This document shows, piece by piece, positions 1 through 11,540 of a DNA stretch of 64,000 bases. Every line of letters begins with the position of its first letter. Position 1 is the stretch's first letter. A model generated the notes under the pieces. That model was not told the origin of the DNA. It made no database searches and worked only from the letters and a program-made list of their open reading frames with translations. This DNA is from Arthrobotrys musiformis (taxonomy: Eukaryota > Ascomycota > Orbiliomycetes > Orbiliales > Orbiliaceae), in the NCBI GenBank assembly GCA_036971715.1, contig JAVHJL010000004.1, positions 2,976,001-3,040,000 on the forward strand, in the 5' to 3' direction. The translations under genes were made by a program, and so were the position numbers.

Positions 1-468
1 TTTGAGCTATATATACCTACTTATCTACATGCAGCTGTGCGGAGATATTGGTAGATCGAGACAGGTCGACTAAAATTGCCAACTGGAATTAACTAAATGA
101 ACTAATCCAATTCTTTCGGTCTGGAGCCGGGGAGAGGGGGGTTCATGATCAAGTTGGTTCCTTTGTGACTCCTGGATATTGTGACACCAACATTCATAGA
201 CAATGCGGCTGTGCATTCGATCTTCTTTATCACAATCAGGATGTTTTCAACAAAGCATGCGCGCTCGTATGCAGCTGGCAATATTTGACTAATGAAATAA
301 AGGCTGAGATGCCTCTTTATGATAATTATATAAACTGAGCGCATCTGCACCCGTCTCCTCACAGTATCGATATATCTATTATCGAATTGCCCCTTCCAAT
401 TGATACCACTACTTCCACCTCCACCGTTCAATCAAGCCTAGTACGATAAAACACCAATTGCAATCAAA
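1..468. other. upstream region without a recognisable gene
   Basis: I see no coding region that resembles a known protein here. A stop codon at 439-441, in frame with the first gene, closes its reading frame just upstream of its ATG. Any missing 5' exon of that gene would have to lie in this stretch or beyond the window edge. Confidence 0.5.
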
Positions 469-1221
469 ATGACAGAACCCCTCGTCAACATCTTCGTTTC
501 CCCAGGCCTCTACATAGCCCCAGAAGATACCGCAGGCGTCAACGTCGGCTGGGAACAATGCGGCGGCGCAAACAGATGGTGCTACCTCGCACCAGCGAAC
601 GCTTCCTTCACAGGCGTCTGCGGCACATGGCTAGGTCTATCCGACCACTGCTGCTGGGTCGCAACCCAAGGCGATAACAGCTACCAATCCTGCAATGGCA
701 TCGCCGGAATCACAGATACCCCGTTCGCTCGATTCGGCACCTCGGATGCGTTCAATGCCACGGGGAGCACCTGCCCTTCCGGCAGCTTCTCGTTCTTCGA
801 ATACGAACTCGTCTCTGGGAATATTGCCACATGTTGTCCGAACGGTCAGACCGGTCAGGCGTTCTTGATCGGTGGGAATGCCGATGGTACGCAGTACTCT
901 CTTGACAGTATTCGGTGTGGGAATTTTGACGTCCCGGATGGACCGCAACCCTCGACGACGGCGCAAACGTCAACGGATGGGCCTGCTGCTACATCCAGCC
1001 CGGGAAGTGAAGATACAATGACCGAGAGCACCGGAATGGTACTCACGCGCTCGACCGCTCAACCTCCAACCACTACCGCCCCGCCAGGCACCGTGACCGC
1101 ATCAGCTACGGGCGGACAAGCTACCACCACTTCAGGGTCCAGCCCAAAAATCCCCTCGAAACTGTCGTATTTGATCGTGGGTTCGGCTCTCTTCGGCCTC
1201 TTCTTTAGTGGAAATTTGTGA
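469..1221 (+). CDS. cysteine-rich Ser/Thr-stalk surface-type protein
   Basis: This is a single-exon frame of 250 residues, and I do not recognise a named family. Residues 1-155 form a compact region with ten cysteines, including two CC pairs, and many Gly, Asn and aromatic residues, as in small fungal secreted domains. Residues 155-225 are almost entirely Ser, Thr, Pro, Gly and Ala, like an O-glycosylated stalk. The last 20 residues are hydrophobic and resemble a GPI-attachment signal or a membrane anchor. No N-terminal signal peptide is visible: the protein starts MTEPLVNIFV. That is odd for such an architecture and suggests either a missing 5' exon or a wrong start, although a stop codon lies 28 bases upstream in frame. 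A surface-anchored protein is an inference from composition only. Confidence 0.6.
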   Translation: MTEPLVNIFVSPGLYIAPEDTAGVNVGWEQCGGANRWCYLAPANASFTGVCGTWLGLSDHCCWVATQGDNSYQSCNGIAGITDTPFARFGTSDAFNATGSTCPSGSFSFFEYELVSGNIATCCPNGQTGQAFLIGGNADGTQYSLDSIRCGNFDVPDGPQPSTTAQTSTDGPAATSSPGSEDTMTESTGMVLTRSTAQPPTTTAPPGTVTASATGGQATTTSGSSPKIPSKLSYLIVGSALFGLFFSGNL

Positions 1222-2457
1222 TAGTATACATCCCAAAGAACGCTGGAGTACATAGGAAACGGCCAACATCGACGGATCTCGATTAATACCGCTTGGGAGG
1301 CTTTTGGCGGCTGCTTTGTGTTTAAATTTGTTACACCGTCTATTCCATCATGAATGCATTCAAAATATTAATATTCCCAAGAATTATTACTCCCGCATCA
1401 CAGTAGTATATGGTTTACGTGATAAATCACAGTTAACACCAGCATCGCATTTAAGTCGCTGCAGATCTGTAGCCTCAAATCCACCCATCCCGCGTGCAGA
1501 AAAAAGCCAGGCTAAGCTTCAACCCAAGAATGTTGGGTACCAAGATATACTTGGAATACCCCCGTAACATCCAATAAGTTCTCTTTCAAAATTTTTCTTT
1601 TTCTTCCAGTGTTTGCTGTTGGATACCAGCAATACATCCTGCATGATAAATTCCTTGGCCTTTTGCGGCTGGAACCCCCCCTCGTGCCTCAATCCCTCGA
1701 TCCGGCTTATCGCCCCATCATACACACCGGTTTATTTATATACCATAAAGCAATAACAGCACACAAGCACCGTGAATGTAATGGTCCTAGCCACGGAACT
1801 CCAATCCGATTCAATACCCCGCCGTGGCAACACAAGTCCCACGTGGTATTTTGACATCAAATTCCAGATCGGGAATCTGCCTGATCAAGAATGATCAAGA
1901 TGATCGTTATTGCTAGTAGCACCTTGATATCATCGTTGATTTAGAAGCTTCTTTTGCAATTGATGCCCCGTTGATTGTTTTACACAGGAGTAGCATTTCT
2001 ATATTGCGTCTGATCGGGGCTTGGCTATAAGTCCTACGAATCACACTAGACGTCGACAGGTATTGAAAAGTAAAAAGTAAAGGAAAAACGACCCGAACGA
2101 GTTCCAGTCTGAAGTATCAATATAAAAGACATAGGAAGCCGGTGAAAACCCCATAAAAATTTTGAACATGCCCAACAGGGAGAGGGATAAAGAATAAAGA
2201 AAAACGAAAAGAAAAGAAACGAGGAAAAATCGCTAGAAACATTAAGTTATCGAGGTAGTAATAAGAAATGACAGATATGGCCCCTTAAAAGAAGAAAAGG
2301 AATAATGTGGGCTTCAATCGTCGAGATTTCCGATATCAATAAGCTTATGGCGAAGGCTATGTCGGAAAACAAAGACAATATGCTCCTCGATAGAATACGA
2401 TAGGCCCCAAATGGCGAGGGTTCGAGAGTAAACGCAAGTCCGGTAGTATGCAAGCGT
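1222..2457. other. intergenic, 3' side of two genes
   Basis: The open frames here (for example 1304-1567 and 1609-1854) show no family resemblance and no domain pattern. The right end is the 3' flank of the TFIIS gene. I see no RNA gene or repeat of note. Confidence 0.5.
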
Positions 2458-3829
2458 TTATGAGAACTATCGGGGCAAAGTGTTAGGAGGTTGCTTGGCT
2501 GTTGTGGTTTGGATATGGATTCTGAACTGACCTTCCAACGATGACCGCATTGCAAACATTCGCAGAACTTGAAACGACATAGAATATTAGCATATGCATT
2601 TTCAATGGTGGGTAATAATCTCAAGGGAATGCTCACTGTTGTCATCGGTTCGTCGGCAGACCGGGTCTGTGCCTGACTGTAAGAAACATTTCTCTTGCCG
2701 CATTTGCCGCAGCGCAATTGATCTGTAACACTTGTGGGAGCCTTCGCAACCATGGCTTCTTTCATATTCTCCTGCTCAATCTTCTCGTCCTCACGCTTTC
2801 TTTCGGCAGATGCCATCTCCTCTGATGACATCGTGGCGAGTCGCTGGGGCTCAATTCTTCCTGAAATAACATTGCTCCTCAAACCTGGGTTCTTAAGGTC
2901 TTTCAAGTTGAAGAAGAGAGATCGGAGTTTGTTTCGATATGCAGTATCGGTCTTGCTTCCGTGGTTGCGGTAGAGATGGTACTCGGTGTCCTTGGCGAGT
3001 CTGAAGACTTCATCGGGTGCTATAACGGACGAAATTTGTTAATTAAGCGGGTAGGGTATGTATTGGGAAGGAAAGATGGTGGGCGTACTGGCTGAAGCTC
3101 CGATAACGAGTCCGTCATAAATCATAGCTAGCGATTTCGTGCGGACCTCATCGCCCCCGAAAATGTTGCACTCAACCCCGTCGGTTTTATGGCTTCTCTT
3201 CATCGGATCCACCGACGAACCTCCGACCTTCCTGGCTACCGACGGTGTAGGTGTGGGTTTGTTCGGGGTGTCCTTCCCAGAATTACCACCATTTGTGCTG
3301 GCCTCCTTCTTCATCGCGACACCACCTTTGGCATCGCTCGACGAGCCTGATTTAGGCTTCATGCTGACATCCTTCTTCCATTTGTTGACAATATCCTTTG
3401 CGAGCTCCGAGACGGTTTTATCGGCATGTCCACGAAGCTTGTTGACAATCATTCCGATTTTAGTCTCCTACAAAGCCAGCCATCCCATCCTGTCAGCACA
3501 AGCTCTTCCAACAGAAAAAAAAAACCATCCTTTTCTCCAGCAACCATCGGGCACCTGAGACCTTCCATGCACGAGCTACTGTCCTCTCCCGGAGGCACTT
3601 ATGCGGCTACCCTCATCTCCAACGACTAACAAGGATTTCAAGGATTTCCAGGATTTCCAAAGCCATAAAAGATTTTTTGTATTTTTTAACCTACCCTTAG
3701 AATTTGCTCTGTCGCGACGACATCGCTCTTCAGTCTTCCCAGGATTTCGGTGATGTGGTTAGCTGGGAGTTTCTCACGGACAGCCTTGTCCAGGCTTGCA
3801 CCGTGGATCTTGATATCCTTGGTGTCCAT
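2458..3829 (-). CDS. dst1: transcription elongation factor TFIIS
   Basis: TFIIS binds stalled RNA polymerase II and triggers transcript cleavage. Five exons give 313 residues: 3829-3695, 3467-3089, 3019-2637, 2567-2532 and 2466-2458. The N-terminal LW/TFIIN helical domain spans about residues 1-80. A Lys/Ser/Thr linker follows, then the central domain (DTEYHLYRNHGSK, LRSLFFNLKD). The C-terminal zinc ribbon starts CGKCGKRNVSYSQAQTRSAD and ends CECLQCGHRWKFS. The acidic RSADEP loop that enters the polymerase active site is intact. The final exon is only nine bases (Phe-Ser-stop); without it the frame would run on into non-homologous residues. The start at 3829 gives MDTKDIK; an in-frame ATG at 3838 would add three residues. 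Introns are 227, 69, 69 and 65 bases. Confidence 0.95.
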
Positions 3830-4640
3830 CCCCGGCATTTTTATTTGGCCTCGGTGGCAGTAACGGCTAGCAGGGGGAATACGATCGAAGGGAAGCCGTG
3901 AAGGAAGTTTCGGGATCGAAGTGAGGTGAACTACGGGCAAGAGACGGGTATCGACAGAGCTTTTTTCTGGTGGATGCTAGATGACGTTGGTCGCGCCAGA
4001 AGTGTCGGCAGGATCGATGAGTCGACTGAATCAGGGTCTCGTGCGAACGTTCGGAGAGAAGGTCGGACCAATGGAGTTAATTTAGAAGATCTTGAGCAGT
4101 ATCGCGATTAATAGACGATGGAGTATCCGGACTGAAGCCGTGAGCGGAGATATTTCTGGTTGGTGGAAGAGGAGGGAGAAGAGAGGTGATGAGATGGGGG
4201 TTCTGGGATTGTGAAATTTCGAGGCCAAAAACTCGCTCAAGAAGAAAGAAAGAAAGATTGAGTGCGACTGGTCGCGTGTTCGGCTAAATCGTTCCAACAC
4301 GAACACCGTCGCCAGACCACACTGCATATTATATTACTATGCCCTGCGCTTCGGAAATGATACGATACGCTACTATCAGCTATTGAGGACCAACAATCTG
4401 GGGAAATCGCTTGCTGATTTCCGGCGGCTATATTCTGCTACTTGGCAAGCATCGTACGTGCACTTGTACTAGTACTGGGAAAACTGTTTGAGGGTGGATA
4501 TGCTATGCAAAGCACTGTAGAAGACACAATCGATCATGATATATCAGTAGCAAACAATATAAAACAAGATATGAATTGCAATTGCTCGGTACGCCTAAGC
4601 TACAGCAAACATTCAAGCAAAAGTCACAGCCCAAAATACT
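3830..4640. other. intergenic between TFIIS and capping protein beta
   Basis: The region holds the TFIIS promoter on its left and the 3' flank of the capping-protein gene on its right. Short frames in it match nothing I recognise. Confidence 0.5.
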
Positions 4641-5731
4641 CTACCGTCTGATCATAGCAGCCATGACATCCGAATGCGCGGCCCTCTCCTTGTTCACCTC
4701 TGTAAGATTGTTGACGCTTCTCAGATCGTTGACAACGTCCTTGGCTATTGTTTCACGAAACCTCGTTAGTGTTTGTTCAGCGTTCGACGGGGACTACAGG
4801 GGATAATAATCACCTTTTCCGAAGTAAACCTCCTCTGCAAAGTCATAAGAAACACAGGTTAATGATAGCTGTCAAAAATATGGGAATGGATTGGAATAAA
4901 CTCACGTAGTAGGTTCCTCATCTTAAGCTCCATATCCTCCACAAGCCTGCCGATATTCACAATATGCGAATTATCGTCCTCTACGGGAAGATCTGCCTCG
5001 ATCTGGCGTGTCATATTACCACTGAGGTCCATCGTCCCAATAGCATCCGAGGTATTCTCCATATTGAGGATCACTGTGCTGGTAAGCTTATAATGTGCCT
5101 GCCTGGGCCTGTCAAGGGCTTCGAAGACGTGTATAGAGTCCCAGGTTCCCGTATTCCTCGAGGTAGCAGCCGAAGATTTCTTCAAGAGCACCACACCCGC
5201 GAAACCGTCGTCCAGATTCCAGAAGTAGACGCTCGAAACGCCACCTTCGTAGTACCTAACGCACTGTCAGCTCAACCGGCTTTGAGTCAAACATTTGCAA
5301 AACTTAAAAAGATTCCCGTACAATTCTCTGTAAACATCGAAAGCCTGGTTCGCCGCGATTTCTATCTTCCTGACCTTCTCGCTGGGCACGGTTCCGTCAC
5401 TTAGCGGTGGGTCGAACTCGTTGCTCCACGGCGATCTATAACTGTCACCGTCGCGGTTGTAGTCGCAAAGAAGGTATTCTCTTCCAGTCTTCTTGCATTT
5501 TGAAATCTGCAACGGCTGGTCGACGGACGATAGAAGATCTTCGGTAAGGTCCGGAACCAGGCCGATTAAGGCATTTAGGTTCTGGGTGATGTGTTTGGGG
5601 TTTAGGCGGCGGAGGAGGTCCCTATTTCATGGCGGGGTAGAAGATTAGTGGGATTTCGAAGCTGGAGCTATAGACGATGGCAATGGGGATGCCGAGATGT
5701 CTTACAAAGCTGAATCGAAGGGGTCGGCCAT
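4641..5731 (-). CDS. cap2: F-actin capping protein subunit beta
   Basis: The beta subunit of the CapZ heterodimer caps actin filament barbed ends in cortical patches. Five exons give 266 residues: 5731-5706, 5621-5322, 5255-4906, 4834-4814 and 4744-4641. The start reads MADPFDSALDLLRRLNPKHI. The strongly conserved blocks QISKCKKTGREYLLCDYNRD, SPWSNEFDPPL, YFWNLDDGFAGVVLLKK, SIHVFE and HYKLTSTVIL are all present in order, and the protein ends KAKDVVNDLRSV...MIRR. Length and sequence match fungal Cap2 throughout. Exon 4 is only 21 bases, and exon 1 is 26 bases, so automated models may miss either end. Introns are 61-84 bases. The gene lies 283 bases from the end of the Cft1 gene on the same strand. 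Confidence 0.95.
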
Positions 5732-6014
5732 TGTGGTTTTGGTGATTGTTTAAGAAGATGACGCCGAAAGAGGAGGGGGAGGACGTGGAGCGGCGGGTGA
5801 AGTAGCACAACGTAGCTTGAGCTTCTGTCCAACAGCTTCTCGCCAAGACAGCCCCTCCAAGCTGGCCGCTTTGCAACACACTGGATTGTGGTATTTCTGG
5901 ATCGAGAATATTGAGACGACGATATTAAATTGGTAGTCCTTTTTCTAATCTTGTAGTAATACTATATCGCTTTGCTAGTATACAGGCTGTGTCCAAAATA
6001 TACGATGGCGCTCC

Positions 6015-9000
6015 TTAGAAGAAACCCGTAGCATCCTGCAAAAACCACAAGTCCTCCCTCAACATTTCCTCCGACGTTCCAGCCCTCCCGGCTAGTTCCT
6101 TCCTCCTACCAGCTCCTAACATCAACCATCTGACCAAGAGCTTGCCGTCCAAGATCGCCCTCATAGGCTCCGAACTAGTATTCCTGAACTTTGCCGCCCG
6201 GTATGCTCTAGGGTTCAAGCCAGCTACATGTTCGCCAGTATTTGTAATTTGTCCTTGAATAACATTAAGGCGGCGATACATCGATTCTGTGATTGAAGAG
6301 ACGGTACCGAATACTCCTGTCATCGTGCCGAATAGACAGAGGAATTCCTCGTCCTCATCTTCATCCATATTATCCTCGTCGGGCTCTGTAAAGAGACTCT
6401 TCTTCTTGGGCAAAACGCAAATCGACTTGATCTCATGTCCGCAGTAGATTTCGCCCTTGGGAAGCAATCTGGTTCCGTGGATGGATTTAGGATCTATCGG
6501 TATTGTTAGTGGGTTGATTTTCTAAATGGAAGGAGGGAAGGTGCTGCATACTCTCTGGATCGTACTGTAGGACATGGATGTTCGACTGCGCATCTGCGAC
6601 AACGAAGTAACACGCATTGCCCACCGGCAAGAAGTCGCCTGCCGTGATAGATAACTGTCTCGGGTCCTTCCCGAACAGTATCATCTTGTAAGGCTCCTCC
6701 GAAAATCCAACGAATGACACCCCCTTCAGTATATCCCCGAACATAACCATCTTCTCCAAGGTCTTTGCCACGGTCGTATGCGTGTTCATATCCATGAATG
6801 CGACGGGCAATAACGAACCATCCTCTTTCAACCCTCTGATCATACACTTCTGACCATGTGTGATGAGAAGGTAACCGTCCATTCCCGCTAGGGTGCTGAC
6901 AACGCCTTTAACCTCTTCTCTTGAAATCAACTTGAACTTCCTCCCCGTTTCTGGCTTTCCAATCTCTGGAACGACATCGATGACATCGAACACATAGACT
7001 GCTCCACGAGCTGGCGTATTTTCGCCCCTCAAGAGGCCAGTCCCGACTGCTATCAGAGTTTTCCTTTCCTTGGTAACTTCCGAAACTTCGAGTTCCACAG
7101 CCTTAACAACGAATGGCACTTCGTATTGTGGGAATTCATATCTTGAGATTTGCAGCGTCAGCTATATTTTGGGGTCCAAACAGAGAATACATCCTTTTCT
7201 TACCTATCAGTTGTCGTCCAAGTCAAAGGCGAAATCATTACCAAGTGCCCTGTCTCAATATCCGGTAATAAAGTTTCATCAACGAGTCCCTCTTCCATTT
7301 GGTAATCATCATCATCGACTTCGGACTTCGACGTGCTAAGGACCGAAACCACGTAGACGTTCTTAGCGTCGTAGTAGGTCAATGAGGTCGGAGTCCTTTC
7401 GAGAGGAATTCTGTGGGATAACCACGTATGCTCTAGCGAGAGCTGAGGAAAGTGGCAAACGCGAGCGGTGCCCTTTTTGTATATCATAAGCATGCATCTT
7501 GAGGATTCGAGACTATCGGCAGGGGCAACTTACCTTCGAGTCAATATAGAGAAACCCTCTTTCGGTCTCCTTCGTATTGAAAGGACTCAGGCTTCTAACC
7601 ATCCCTCCTTGTAGTTTATATAGTTTTGGTAAACTCTTCGAAGATTTGGTGATAAAAGTCGGAGTGTCACCCGCCATGAAGGCAACGCTGTACCCCCCTA
7701 GGTCATCAATTTTGACCAGTGGCCGGCTTGGCGACTTTTGCTCAGTCAAGCTAACAGTTGGGAGCACCGTATTATATATCTTTTTAAAGCATATTCCATT
7801 ACTGATGAAGGGCTCATAGATTATAATGTCGTCTCGGTTGGTTTTGACCTGTAGATTCCATCAGAAGGCGGCTATGGCTGAGCCTGGAGCGAATATGCAC
7901 TCACAATAAGATACGGCGCTTTGCTGATATTATCGCCGAGATCCGCCACAATGATCTCTTCGATTTCGTCTCTTGCAGTATGAAACCTTAGGGCTGTCTC
8001 ATCTGGGCTAACGAGTTGTAGACTCATGTCGAAATGTTCCAAAGTGGCTTTTAGCTCAAAATTGGGCAACGTAAAGATCTAACAGATATAGGTCAAATTA
8101 CAATTCTTTCGAAAACCCTGGGCATGACACGAACCTGCAACGTTCCTTCCTCAGTGAGGAGGAAACAGAGGACCTGCGACTTTGTACCTGGGCCAAAAAC
8201 ATCACTTGAGGACGTATATAGGCAGCCGTTGGTGTATTTTGTACCCTATCGTCTGTAAGCAACTAGGTAGACCTTTCAAAGTGATAGACGCGATTACCTT
8301 TATACTGGCGGGCAGTTCGATCCGATCTAATTCGAGAGTCCGCTCGTGGCACTGGCATGCAAATATCGAGGAATCACCACAGATCAAAAGCATGTAGGGA
8401 TCCGCAATGCTGGCAGACACAATAAGGGGCCCTCCGTCGGGATCCTCGTCATTTGTCGCAATGATCTGGATGAGTTGCAGTTCTATTCACACCAAGAAGC
8501 CAAATCAGAATCCCAGATCCACATTTTACATGAGTCTATATGGGTGAAGAGAAGAGAAGAGAAGGTATTGAAAAATGGAATTGATTGGCTAATCTAGGGT
8601 ACAGACCACTATCATAGACCTTCACATTGGTCTCGCAGACTTGTGCAATTCGTAGTCCATCCTGGAATGTCCCGAACTCCAACGTCGGGCATACCTCCAT
8701 TTCGATGTCGGTGCCCTCGAGGGGTTCAAATTTCGTTCCTACCTTGTAAACTAGAGTTTCGGAAGTATTCGAAGCAAACAAGTATGTGCTGTAATCTTCT
8801 GTTGCGCCGATTTGTTCTTCATATCCCTTGCTGACCGAAGAAGGGATCATGGATTGTCCTCTTTTAATTTGTTTAGAGTGAACAGCCCATAGTCGCTGGG
8901 AGTCCTTGAAATCAAATGTAGCAGAAACCCTAGGGCATATTGACGTGTTAAAAACTGTGACGGCGCCTTCAGCACCTCTCCCTGTGGTTGTCATTAGTTC

Positions 9001-10704
9001 GAGCTCTGGAAGGACACCTTGGTGGAGTTTGAGCTTCTCAGGAAACATCGCCGGTCGCCCGAAAGCCATCTGGCGACAGGGTCCAATGTTTTGTAACCTA
9101 TCATGCCTTCGGAATACATATTCGCCGGTGGGTCCGCGACCCAAGTTTCCTGAAGATGCCTTTCGGGGCGTGATTGGGGTAATGGTAGACTCCCCATAGA
9201 GATCGTCCTCGTCTTCATCGTCATCAGCATTATCCTCGGCATCGTCCCTGTCTAATTTAACCTCTGATTTTTGGGATAGCGAGACTTTCTCGCCTTTTCG
9301 TTTATAACCCCAGAGGATCGCGTCAGAATCGAGCGAGCCAAGGAAAAAGCGACGATTACCAACATCCACCAGTGTCTCGCAGGGTGCGGACATAAATGGA
9401 TACCCGTCTTTGCTTTGTATTCTCCGAACGGACAAGCTGCTGATGCTTCGTCCTTCAGCCTTGAACGACAGGACCACAAAGTCACCCGCTATGGTGACAA
9501 TGAGAACGTCGCCATTCTCGTTTGGGAGAGAGATCGCCAGACAAGACTCGAGGTTCAATTCAAGGTCAGATTGGTCCGTCATATTGAAAGCGGAGTATTG
9601 TTGGCCGTAGCTATTGACTGCGACGGCGGACATCTTTCCGGCCTGATCAACGTGAACAATCTCATGCTCTCCTAAAAGGAGCGTTCCACCAATGGGGGTA
9701 GGTAACGCTATAGCCTTCCAGATATCAAATGGTAGATTCTTCGCAGACATGATAGATGTCGAAGCCCGTTGATCTAAGTCTAGCGTGACGACAATAAAAT
9801 GGGTCGGATCCTTTCTCCGTTCGAGCATTCCCACGGAACCCTGCTGCGGCTGGTAAACGATTCCAAAAGTTGGTTCTCGGTATTCGTGCAAGAATACGAT
9901 GTCGATGATACGCTCTACTGCCTCGTCTAGCTGTGACGCCGACAAGACGAACGATGGGTGGTATGGAGTGTCGGAAGGCTTCCCCTCGCCGGCGCTGTCC
10001 TTCATTTCGACGTCTTTCTTTGATTTTTCGGCATCATCGTCATCCTCCAAGTCGTAAGTGAAGGAGTCGTTGTCCGGAATTTCAAGGTCTTCATCTTCAG
10101 TCTGCCTAAATGGAAGTATAGCGACCAAGTCGTGATTGAATTTAAACGCGGCACATCTGCTTTTAGGATCAGATATCAAATAATTGATTGGGGATTCCGG
10201 CGTCAGAGGGGACTTGAATTCGTCTCCCTCGTAGTAATGCAGACTGATAGTTGATATCGAGTGTGCAGCCGGATCCCATTCCAACAGTGAAATCTTCGCA
10301 GAGTCGAACGAAACCAGGAGGCAATCTCCACCGCTTTTGCTTGCTGGAATTCGAATCTTGGCCATAGAGGTGACACTTCCATATAGATGGTACTGCGCTA
10401 CCAGGTCCAGCTTTGTCGTCTTTTCAATTGTTTCTCGCTGGAGGTGCATCCCACTCTCAACTGTGAACGAGTCTTCATGGTCGCGACCCTCGTATACGCG
10501 TCGGTCGCTGCCACCCTCGTCCTTCCCTTCATCAAGCGCAAACTCGCCCTCTGCATCCTCGTACTCCACTAGCCGGAATATTTGAAGTAGCGATGTTTTG
10601 GCGACGACCAGATTTCGTTCTGTCGGCGAAATGAAGTTCAATGAGAGGGCATTGTTGACCGCGGTTGGGTCTGTGATTTCGGTGTAAACCTGCATGCTAC
10701 CCAT
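6015..10704 (-). CDS. cft1: cleavage and polyadenylation factor subunit Cft1 (CPSF160)
   Basis: Cft1 is the large beta-propeller scaffold of the mRNA 3'-end processing complex and helps recognise the polyadenylation signal. Eight exons give about 1406 residues: 10704-8607, 8482-8298, 8245-8135, 8078-7905, 7848-7534, 7472-7204, 7141-6552 and 6493-6015. The N-terminus (MQVYTEITDPTAVNNAL...NLVVAKTSLLQIF) is typical of fungal Cft1. A second ATG at 10695 fits the family start better than 10704. The C-terminal CPSF_A region includes LIAVGTGLLRGE, GQKCMVRGLKEDG-like and LLPKGEIYCGHEIKS blocks. Acidic linkers occur near residues 215-235 and 495-510. The donor of the 124-base first intron (GTCTGT) is the least certain splice site; the others are conventional. 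Confidence 0.93.
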
Positions 10705-11540
10705 ATTCGTATGCTGTCGCGAAAGCTATTCGAAACACGGGATCCCAGCTAGCTTTTTGAATACCTCGTAGGCAGTATTGTATACACTTTCATGCCATCG
10801 ACACCAGTAATCGGGTTTTGTTTGGCGCGTGTGGTCGGGTCAACGTTGGATGTTAGAGGAAGAGGAAGAAGAGGAAGAAGCAGAAGAGGCCGCCAAGCGA
10901 ACTCTGAATAACTCCCAGCAGCCCAGCAGCTCAACGGCGCCAATTGGAACCAGCCGGTGGACAGCAAACATGCATTTGTCTTCACCTGTTCTGCTTTCGA
11001 ATTCGACCTTTTACATATCCTCGAATTCTCTAAAACAAGGACGACATCGCATTCAACATCCCAGCGGGAATTGCACTTCCACTCATACCAGGATAATTGA
11101 TATACGTACCGGTACCGGTACCAGCGCCAACGACCTCCCAACTAGCTCTTCCAACCGGCGAGATGGACGTCGAATTCGGTATTTATACAACCGGGTGATT
11201 CGTACCACGGCTGGCTGGCCTGACAAGCTCGGATCTTTGGCGTGGTTTGGCGGGGTTGCACGATGCAAAGGCAAAGGCATTGCATGGGTCCGTCGTCATC
11301 GTTCGGCCGGCTGGCTGTGACGTCTGCGCGTCCCGTCCTGTTCGTTTAAAGCATCCGTCCTGCCTGCAGCCATGGACCTGATCTGAAACTCCCAACCACC
11401 ACCTCCGACTCTCCGGATTCAAACACCCACCAAAACCCCCTTCGACTAGAGATATATCCTCCTGGCGACGATATACGAAGTACATACACCGATAGACTTC
11501 CCGTTGGATATCAAGGGCTACTAGGCTCTAAACTTTCGCC
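10705..11540. promoter_or_regulatory. divergent promoter of cft1 and the cobalamin transporter gene
   Basis: The two genes start back to back, so this 836-base stretch must carry both promoters and 5' leaders. It contains a purine-rich GAA/GGA run near 10855-10890. No clear TATA box or named operator stands out. Confidence 0.55.
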
